Source of the DNA: Siphonodentalium dalli
Taxonomy: Eukaryota; Mollusca; Scaphopoda; Gadilida; Siphonodentaliidae
NCBI GenBank assembly: GCA_032622095.1
Contig: CP136069.1
Span: 9,872,036-9,936,035 of the forward strand
Length of the DNA: 64,000 nucleotides
Reading direction: 5' to 3'
Part shown: positions 56,101-64,000 of the stretch, piece after piece
Layout of the letters: each line of letters begins with the position of its first letter
Numbering within the stretch: the first letter of the stretch is position 1
The notes under the pieces: generated by a model
Seen by the model: only the letters and a program-made list of their open reading frames with translations
Told to the model about the DNA's origin: nothing
Databases searched by the model: none
Program-made: the position numbers and the translations under genes

Positions 56101-56135
56101 TTTGGCGGATTGTGTCGGATGGACCTGCCGGGACC

Positions 56136-56141
56136 CTTATA
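56136..56141 (-). promoter_or_regulatory. TATA box of the vitellogenin gene
   Basis: TATAAG on the minus strand lies 36-41 bases upstream of the initiator ATG (56100). With the usual spacing of about 30 bases, transcription would start near 56105-56112, leaving a 5' UTR of only about 5-12 nt. Very short leaders and TATA promoters are known from vertebrate vitellogenin genes. Forkhead-like ATAAACA occurs further upstream near 56195-56201, but I cannot show that it acts; I see no clear palindromic hormone response element. Confidence 0.6.
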
Positions 56142-56635
56142 TTGGAATCGAAGGGTGTCAGGTGGTTCCCTTGAACTGTTTGATACATGTCTAGATTGAC
56201 AGGTGTTTATGTGAACAGTGGCTAACTTATAGCAATCTGCACCAAAACCACAATAAAACAACCCCTACTTTTTGGTTGGAGTTCGGTCCGTGGTATAGTC
56301 ATGACGTAATTACGGTACGGCTGTACCCGCGAAGGCCATAATGTGGATTTCCAATAAGCCAAACATGGGAACGAAAAATAGTTAATATATGAGCCAGAAA
56401 AGGCACTCAAATAATGGTCCATGAATACCACTAAGCATATAGTCAGAGTTCAAGACCCAGAATTACAACAACAACAACAACAATATAGAATATCTCATGT
56501 GACACATATTTCTGCTTTGTTCTGCTGAAAACTATTGATTCAGATTCATTTTAATTCAATGTGGCATTGCTCTCAGGTTTGTTAACTTTCTGAGTTGGCC
56601 TATATATCGGAAAAAGGTCTCTGATGACTGGACGA

Positions 56636-56718
56636 ATGCTGAATGAGGTTGGTATCAGTCGATCCATTGTGGTTCATGCTGAATGAGGTTGGTATCAGTC
56701 GATCCATTGTGGTTCATG
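56636..56718. repeat. 42-bp direct duplication upstream of the gene
   Basis: TGCTGAATGAGGTTGGTATC with AGTCGATCCATTGTGGTTCA occurs twice in tandem, about 0.55 kb upstream of the vitellogenin ATG. Confidence 0.85.
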
Positions 56719-56898
56719 AACAAATAAAAGATCATTCACATCTTTGTGGGGGAGACGCTCGATTTGGATAAATCCAGACAAAAATGACAAGAGATATTCA
56801 ATTTATATGGATCTATCTAGCGAAAAATATTGAATTACCCATATCATTACATTCATTGTATGTATCTGAGCAATTATTAAGGAATTTTCAAAAATTTA

Positions 56899-57477
56899 AA
56901 ATTTCAAACAATCACCTTAAAGATACGGGGGAGGGGGCGTTGGCGGTGGGTATGCTGTTAAAATATTCACCTCCGTCAAAAATCACCATAAACAGAAAGA
57001 TTAGTAAAATATAAACGGACTTGATTCTTATACCAATCCGAAATATGGCATAAACATATGTTATTGTCAAATGTTTTACATTTGTTATGTAAACAAAAGC
57101 AAAAAATGTTAAAGAACTAGGCTTTTGTTTAGATCCAAATATGGTAAACATAAAGAGCGTTATTTGTTACTGTTTTCCTGATATGGAAATATAAAGAGCG
57201 TTTATATCATTTGTGTGTGATTAACAAATAGAATTGCGCTGTGTTATGTTAACAGAAGCAAAACTTATGTAACACGAGCAGGCTCTTGTTTACGTTCACC
57301 ATCGTACGTCTTGACGACAATATACTATTTACGCGCTGATTATGTTTGGCATATGAATAAAACTATATATATTTAATAATCCTTCTGTTGACGGCGATTT
57401 GAAAAAAATATGAATATTTCTGCAACGAACGCCGCCCGTGCCTTTAAAAATTAAAATTTTCAAACAATCACCTTAAA
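56899..57477. mobile_element. MITE with AAAGGCACGGGCGGCG-type termini
   Basis: A direct copy of AATTTCAAACAATCACCTTAAA flanks (20-nt core TTTCAAACAATCACCTTAAA at 56902-56921 and 57458-57477) the insert. Inner termini TTAAAGATACGGGGGAGGGG and the complement of CCGCCCGTGCCTTTAA resemble one another. The long flanking repeat is unusual for a target duplication and may be subterminal. Confidence 0.45.
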
Positions 57478-57534
57478 TGGAAAAATAATTATCCTTTATA
57501 AAGTACGTCTGACCCTAATCCCTTTCTATACTAA

Positions 57535-58412
57535 AAGGGACGTGGCTATTCCAATTGGGAAATTCCAATTGTACCCCCCCCCCCCCCCCCCCCCCATGAA
57601 TCAGAATCAGACAAAAACACAAGTTTTGCATAATTCCATTTCCACCCCTTCATAAACCATTGTTCTATATTCCCGGTATGAGAACATTCAGATATTTTAA
57701 CCTGAAAAATTGAATAAATTCTAACATCTAGTGGTCTAACTCCAGATAAATGCACACGGCTACGGGCAAGAAAGCAGGACACACCGGGCTGACCATGGTT
57801 GTTCGGCCCGGTGTGAGAACATTTTGAAAACTATACAAGAAAATCGCAAATCCTAGCATCTGAACTGGCCTATCCTAGTGTTGGAAATTTCAAACCTCAT
57901 ACTCCCCCCTCATGTTGGAAATGTCTCCAACTGATGATCATTTCAGTCCACAAGTTTAACCAAAATTAGCAGTTTTGTATTGGCCATGCATGGGGGAGGG
58001 ACAATAACACACAGGGCTGACCATGGTTGGGGCCGGTGTGCGAAAATTTTGACATCTGAACAAGAAAATCGCAAAATCCTAGCATATAGATTAGCCTCAA
58101 GCCTTCCTAGGGTTGGAAATTTCCAACCTGACACCCCCCACTTAGGTCGGAAAATTTCCAACTGATGACAATTCCAATGACACTGTTGACCAAATGTAGG
58201 AAAATAGTGCAAATATTGGTCCAAAAAGAATTAATTCCTCTAATAAATTGTTTGAAAATCAAACTACAAGAACATTTTCAACCTATTGTTAGTGTGAAAT
58301 TTCCAACTAATGTTTTGGCAGGTATGAAATTTCCAACAGTTGAAAATTTTGGCAAAAGTTGGGGGGGGGGGTGAGACACCCCAACCCCCCCCCCCCTGTC
58401 GCCACGTCTCTG
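57535..58412. mobile_element. Non-autonomous hAT-like element 2
   Basis: Related to 19958-21014 (shared GAAATTTCCAACCTGACACC-type blocks and GGCTGACCATGG). Termini AGGGACGTGG / CCACGTCTCTG are more decayed; flanks TATACTAA and CATACTAA form an imperfect 8-bp duplication. Contains long C and G runs. Upstream of the gene. Confidence 0.7.
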
Positions 58413-59479
58413 CATACTAAGTGGATTATCCCACTCAGTTAATAAGTGTACATAGGAATGGTCAATTATTGTTTTTGCATGGGTAAATGCATTATAAGCA
58501 GACGACAGATAAATATAAGTAAAAAATGAGTCCTATTTATTGAGGGAAATGCTTGCTTATATAATAAGTTCAACAATCGATATATCGTCTGTTGAAATTT
58601 TTATCTGAACATTTTCTACATGTATGTGAAAACTACTCGTCAATGATGCTATAGGGTTATGATGGAGGATATAGATGGATGGACTTATTTTGCACTCAAT
58701 GTGCATAAAGTCAGAAGAAATGAATTGGGTTTAATGTGGATATTGTTCCCTCCATTCTACCTTATGAGCTAGTACCAAATACCATTCAAATACGATCTAT
58801 AATAACGGAGGTACAGAGATAAAAAGTCGCATTCAATTTTTTTTTTTACCCCAATGGCCATGCATCTAGCTCTGCAACAAATGCATGTACGAACGAGTTC
58901 CATGTGGATACCCCTTCCCCAGGTAGTTCACGGGCATAACCAATTCAATGTCGATCTATTCCGACCTATGATGACTGGGGGTCGTTTTTAAATATGCGCC
59001 GTTCACAGCCAAGAAAATATTAAACATTCGAAAGTCAATATCTCACCACCGATCATTTATCTCATTACGTCTAGAATAGCACAGGTCGGTGGGTAAAGGG
59101 TAACGAGTGGGGTGGCGGGCGTGGAAAAGATTGGCGGGCGCAGTGAAGGTAGGCAGTGGGGTGAAGGGCATGGTGAAGTGTGTCAGTAGTGATGAACGGC
59201 GGCGGGTGGCGGGCGCGTTGACGGTCGGTGGATGAGGTGAAGGGTGGTGGGCGTTGTGAAGGGCGTGGTAAATGGTGGCGGGTTGGGCGAAGGGCGTGGT
59301 GAAGGTTGGCGGGCGCTGTGGTGGCCGGGGTGAAGGGTGGCGAAATCCACGAACACTTTCCAGACACAGGGTCATCAGTGTTTCTTGATTTAAAAACCTG
59401 CGATGTTGTGACATGCAATGTGTGTCCTATCACTCAGTATACAGAGATATTCTAATTATTTGACTTACTATTGTATTGA
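58413..59479. other. Upstream region without a gene
   Basis: 59080-59345 is a low-complexity G-rich stretch (GGTGAAGGGTGGCGGGCGTG-like) open on the minus strand as Pro/Thr/His-rich frames; I consider it non-coding. The rest shows nothing clear. Confidence 0.5.
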
Positions 59480-59755
59480 GAGCTTTCCGATTAATGTCAA
59501 TAAGCCATATTTCCGACTATGTCCTGAAAAGTTACCCATAATTCTGCTGTGGTTAAGGAGTCGATAATGAGAGCTTTCCGGTGAATGGCAACAAGCCATA
59601 TTTCCGACTAAATCCTGAAAAGTTACCCATAATTCTGCTGTGGTTATGGAGTCGATAATGAGAGCTTTCCGGTGAATGGCAACAAGCCATATTTCCGACT
59701 AAATCCTGAAAAGTTACCCATAATTCTGCTGTGGTTAAGGAGTCGATGATTTAGG
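59480..59755. repeat. 90-bp tandem repeat x3
   Basis: GAGCTTTCCGGTGAATGGCA ... CATAATTCTGCTGTGGTTAA; copies two and three are almost identical. Upstream of the gene. Confidence 0.9.
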
Positions 59756-59769
59756 GCATTACTGTAGTT

Positions 59770-60375
59770 ATTGACAGCTTTAAACATGGATGCCTAGACA
59801 GTTATGGCTGCTTTAAACATGGATGCCTAGACAGTTATGGCTGCTTTAAACATGGATGCCTAGACAGTTATGACAGCTTTAAACATGGATGCCTAGACAG
59901 TTATTGACAGCTTTAAACATGGATGCCTAGACAGTTATTGACAGCTTTAAACATGGATGCCTAGACAGTTATGACAGCTTTAAACATGGATGCCTAGACA
60001 GTTATTGACAGCTTTAAACATGGATGCCTAGACAGTTATGGCTGCTTTAAACATGGATGCCTAGACAGTTATGACAGCTTTAAACATGGATGCCTAGACA
60101 GTTATGACAGCTTTAAACATGGATGCCTAGACAGTTATTGACAGCTTTAAACATGGATGCCTAGACAGTTATGCCAGCTTTAAACATGGATGCCTAGACA
60201 GTTATGACAGCTTTAAACATGGATGCCTAGACAGTTATGGCTGCTTTAAACATGGATGCCTAGACAGTTATGGCTGCTTTAAACTTGGATGCCTAGACAG
60301 TTATGGCTGCTTTAAACATGGCTGCCTAGACGGTTATGACAGCTTTAAACATGGATGCCTAGACAGTTATGGCTG
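59770..60375. repeat. 28-32-bp minisatellite, about 20 copies
   Basis: GCTTTAAACATGGATGCCTA and GACAGTTAT with a variable link (GGCT, GACA, TGACA). Link variants alternate irregularly, so the array grew in higher-order blocks. Upstream of the gene. Confidence 0.93.
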
Positions 60376-61299
60376 CTTCAACTTGCATGTTGTGCATTGT
60401 TGGACCACTAAGATATTCTATTTTGAGACTGAATTAATCTTGTTATATGTTTCTATGTGTCATATCTGTTATCTACTACATCATACTGTAACATTTTCTT
60501 TATCTGAGAAACTAAAAGCAGACAATCTGACTTCACACCTGTTATATTTCCCCCACTACCAGGGAAGAGTTGGTCCCTCCCCGTCATGTAATTGCCCCCC
60601 CCCCCCATTGCTGTCACCGTTGCATCATGATTGTGTGTAAATATGTTTTCATTGGTGACCAAGGAACATTATGCACATGCAACCAACTTGGACATTAATA
60701 GAAACCTTTCGCAAAAATCACTAATACGATTGCGGATAGGATATATTGTCCTAGTAAGGTTGACCCAATCACAATTTACCTACGATGGCTAATTGGTGAG
60801 ACGACATATGCACCAATCTTTTCAGTTACACATATATTTGATGGAAAAAGTGATGTTTATCTCTTTCAGGACTCACATTCTTATCCGTGTATAATACACC
60901 ACACGGATAATGTTAGAGCGTCCCCAAGCAGGACCGGTGGCACATTCTTGATATATTTGCACATAACTAAACTGCGCGGGGTATACTTCGTCTCACATAA
61001 GAGCCCCCGTGCGTAAAGATCGAATTTTGGGCGTATACTGACTGGATATTTCGATATCCGTAATCCTATTCGTGATCTTGCGAAAAGGTCTCTAATATAT
61101 TTCATGTGGATGCTGTGTGGCTACCGAGTTGGTTGATATATTTCGTGACTTTAAAGAAATAAAATCCCTACGCAACAGACGCACATGCAATGTCTTTATT
61201 ACACGTGTGCACCTTTAATTAATGGCGTGGGCATAAACAGAGATTGGCACTCTTCTTATTATTCCTATCCAAATATCACATAGGACAAGAAAACTGGCA
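60376..61299. other. Upstream region without a gene
   Basis: Short ORFs only; none with a recognisable domain. 62066-63133 is likewise featureless to me. Confidence 0.45.
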
Positions 61300-62065
61300 T
61301 CCATGCATCTCTCCTGGTGTTGAAATTGCCCAACTTATGCCCATCTAAGGTTGAGAAATGCCCAACTGATACCCATATAAGATTGACAAACGACCAACCT
61401 AAAACCCATCTAAGGTTGAAAAATGTCCAACTGATGCCCACCAGCGGTTGAAATATGCCCAACCTGATACCAACCTGCGGTTGGAAAATGTCCAACATGT
61501 TACCCACCTACGGTTGAAACATATCCAACCTGATACCCACATTCGGTTGGAAAATGCCCAAACTGTTACCCACCTTCGGTTGAAAAATGTCCAACCTGAT
61601 ACCCACCTTTGGTTGGAAAATGTTAAACCTGATACCCACATACGGTTGAAAAATGTCCAAACTGTTACCCACCTAAGGTTGGAAAATGCCCAAACTGTTA
61701 CCCACCTTCGGTTGAAAAATGTCCAAACTGTTACCCACGTAAGGTTGGAAAATGCCCAACCTGATACCCACCTTCGGTTGAAAAATGTCCAAACTGTTTC
61801 CCACCTAAGGTTGGAAAATGTCCAACCTGATACCCACCTTCGGTTGGAAAATGCCCAACCTGATACCCACCTACGGTTGAAAAATGCCCAAACTTGATAC
61901 CCACATACGATTGAAATATGCCCAACTATTTTGTCAAAAGACATTATAAACTAATTACTGATTGAAAAATAAAACTGCGAGAACGATTTCAACCTACTGT
62001 TGGTTTGAAATTTCCAACCAATTTTGTGTCAGGTATAAAATTTCCAAATGTTGAAAAGTTTGACT
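61300..62065. mobile_element. hAT-like relative with an internal minisatellite
   Basis: The right part (TTTGAAATTTCCAACCAATT, AGGTATAAAATTTCCAA) matches the right part of the two hAT-like elements. The left part is a 30-bp array (61390-61930) of TTGGAAAATGCCCAACCTGA units that looks expanded from the element's own TTGGAAATTTCCAAC motif. Ends are not defined. Confidence 0.5.
61390..61930. repeat. 30-bp minisatellite, about 18 copies
   Basis: The unit is AATGTCCAACCTGATACCCA plus CCTTCGGTTG. Being a multiple of three, it is open in several frames on both strands, which yields spurious ORFs of 149 and 181 codons with a 10-residue period. Confidence 0.9.
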
Positions 62066-63133
62066 ATGTCTTTTAAACGGACAGGGCTCAATCGAGCTTC
62101 CAAATTGTGTCTACATAATTTTGAAGGAGGTGCAAGAAAAGCTCAACAATTCACGAAATATTGATATACCAGCCTCATATGTTCTGAAAACTACTTGCCA
62201 TGATCACAGCTATTTCCTAATTGTTTAAATTTTTCGCACATAAGTGAAAGAAACGTTCTTTATTTTTACCATCTATCACTAATCAATTAACACGGGGCGC
62301 TCTTTTCTGTTCCATGCCGTTCACTGGGCGGTTTATGTTTGCGATCAAAAACATCAAAGTTGTATTTTTGATTAATTCATGCGTATTTCTTGGACATATA
62401 ATGCTCGTAGAAAGGTAGCTCAAATATTTATCGACATATTTCGATACTGGGTGAAATTTAAAAGCGAATATAACTATGCGTATTTTTGGAGCGTGAACCG
62501 CCATCATGGGGCCATGTGGCTTTAAATTTTAAAAAAGTAATGGAAACAATTTCTATGATAATCTGCCATTCTCGATCGTCATGAAATCAGAACACTTCAC
62601 GGCATATGTCATTACATGTTGGTTACAATGGTTTACACTAGCGTGCACATGATACCCATATGCTTTTTAATTCAATGTATGTCCATCTCATTTGAGGGGT
62701 CGTGTTTTCGTTATGCAGTGCAGGTCGCAATACGTCCTTAGTCATGTTTATAGTTATGCGTTTCGACCGAACGTAAGCAGGCCCCAGTAACATTTGGTTG
62801 TGTATATATATCACGCCAGCTGGCCTCAGCAACCACGGGTTGTGTGCACAGGTTACCAGTGCAATTGCACCGATGGTCGATCACACTAGAAAAGACAGTG
62901 ACGTTTCTCACCCCACAACGTTGGTTAAAAACCTTCAAAAGTTGAAAATCTCATGCCTGACCACTGGCCTAACAAAACATGAGTTTGAAAGTTTACACCA
63001 CATATAGGTTGAACTTGTTCTCATTGTTTGATTTCACAGCCAGTAATTAGTGGGAACTTTATTTTCAAGACCAACAGCAGCACTTGTAAACAGTTTGTCT
63101 GAAATGGCAATTAGGTAGGGCGCAGTCGAAGAC

Positions 63134-63576
63134 TTAAAGGTACTCAATCCGATTAAACACCCCTAATTTACTATTTATTTGGCTTCGGGTGTAAAACATA
63201 ATTGGTTCGAGTCGAGAAACCTGCCCATCAAAGCTCAAAGTGATCAGATATCGATTTTTGAAGTTTGTGATTTCAATTGTTTGTGGCCCAGAAACACACC
63301 GTCAAGCGAATGGTCTCGGTAAAAATTGCGGATGAAGATGGACAACTATAATAACAAGTGGTAATACGGCCAAATTTTGAAAATACTCAAGTGATGATAC
63401 GGGCAATTTTCTTTGAACAAAATGTTGAAAAATAACACGTTTTGGGAAATTTTATACTATAGTTGACAGAGGTTAGCATTATTGTGTTGCAGTTAATCGA
63501 TTCTTATAACTAAAGCGTATTTTGTTGTTGCATCTTGATGATGTGGGGGCACTCTGATCGGATTCAGTACCTTTAA
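63134..63576. mobile_element. MITE with TTAAAGGTACTCAATCCGAT termini, copy 1
   Basis: The left TTAAAGGTACTCAATCCGAT and right ATCGGATTCAGTACCTTTAA are inverted; 443 bp with no ORF. Confidence 0.8.
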
Positions 63577-63617
63577 ACGTTGACATTCCAACGGAGATCC
63601 TCTACACGAGACTATTA

Positions 63618-64000
63618 TTAAAGGTACTCAATCCGATTCGATGGTCCCCATATTATCAGATTACAACAACAACATTTTTAAAATGCCGCTACAGTTATCA
63701 GAATCGATTAATTGCCCAAAAAGTGTGCTAACCACAGTCAACTATATTATAAAATTGCCCAAAACCTGTTATTTATCAACATTTTGTTCAAATATCTGAC
63801 ACAAAAAAGCCACTTGCTTTTAGAGTTATCCATCTTCGTTAGCAATTTGGTCCGAGACCGTCTTCTCGTCGACCTTTTACTGGGCCAATATCATTATCAG
63901 CGGTGAAAACTAATAGATTTAAAAAATCGATATCTCATCACTCTGAACTTTGGTGGATGGGTTCATCGACTAGCATATTTTTGGTCCCCCGCAGCCAAGG
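63618..64000. mobile_element. Same MITE family, copy 2, cut by the window end
   Basis: TTAAAGGTACTCAATCCGAT recurs 42 bp after copy 1 and runs to the right edge, so the far terminus is not visible. The interior differs from copy 1. Confidence 0.6.

Noticed and set aside
217-56100. Microsomal triglyceride transfer protein or apolipophorin instead of vitellogenin
   Set aside because: Not excluded, but the signal peptide, KVRDYKKC/CPEC cysteines and 21-nt exon 2 fit vitellogenin better. The missing C-terminal part would decide.
56899-57477. Flanking direct repeats as LTRs
   Set aside because: Only about 22 bp long with no TG...CA ends; a MITE context is more likely.
59770-60375. CRISPR-like regular repeats
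   Set aside because: Animal DNA, no variable spacers of constant length, and no cas genes; it is a minisatellite.
61399-61944. 181-codon minus-strand ORF rich in W and F, and a 149-codon plus-strand ORF
   Set aside because: A 30-bp tandem repeat that is a multiple of three; open on both strands by periodicity.

Overview
The window is animal nuclear DNA: AT-rich, full of transposon relics and minisatellites, and with one intron-rich gene whose exons close in phase over tens of kilobases. The repeat landscape (2A-bearing non-LTR elements, palindromic MITEs, minisatellite-cored elements) resembles lophotrochozoans, and a bivalve or other mollusc is my best guess. That placement is inference; no rRNA, tRNA or mitochondrial marker is present to confirm it.

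The single recognisable host gene lies on the minus strand. It starts at a TATA box and ATG near 56.1 kb and runs off the left edge. Fourteen exons (56058-56100 down to 217-287) give about 713 residues: a signal peptide, then a large lipid transfer protein N-terminal module (LPD_N / Vitellogenin_N) with a beta-barrel-like half (exons 2-8) and an alpha-helical half (exons 9-14). Sequence pattern and exon layout, including a 21-nt exon 2, point to vitellogenin, the secreted yolk lipoprotein precursor. The C-terminal part (later lipovitellin sheets, vWF-D) lies outside the window.

Almost everything else is intronic or upstream repeat. Intron 9 (9.3-21.3 kb) holds a satellite field (9.5-13.4 kb), a broken non-LTR retrotransposon with an endonuclease, reverse transcriptase and a 2A-like motif (14.4-18.4 kb), two foldbacks, and a hAT-like element with an 8-bp target duplication (19958-21014). 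Intron 8 (21.4-32.2 kb) holds a young LTR element with 436-bp LTRs differing at one base, but with about 7.2 kb of interior lacking gag/pol (21561-29595), a LINE 3' fragment, and decayed relics of exon 9. Introns 1-7 carry piggyBac-like palindromic MITEs, compound foldbacks and minisatellites. The region upstream of the gene (56.1-64 kb) holds MITEs and three tandem arrays.

The most unusual signal is at the edges of the vitellogenin exons. Seven consecutive exons (4 to 10) each have the 3' end of the exon plus its GT donor copied next to the true donor, in six cases as local tandem arrays (unit 38-84 bp, 2-7 copies). Exon 10 also has its acceptor copied four times. At exon 8 the unit is 66 bp and stays open in the coding frame, so alternative donors would add 22 or 44 residues. 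I know of no described case with so many splice boundaries of one gene affected, so this is the main candidate for new biology.
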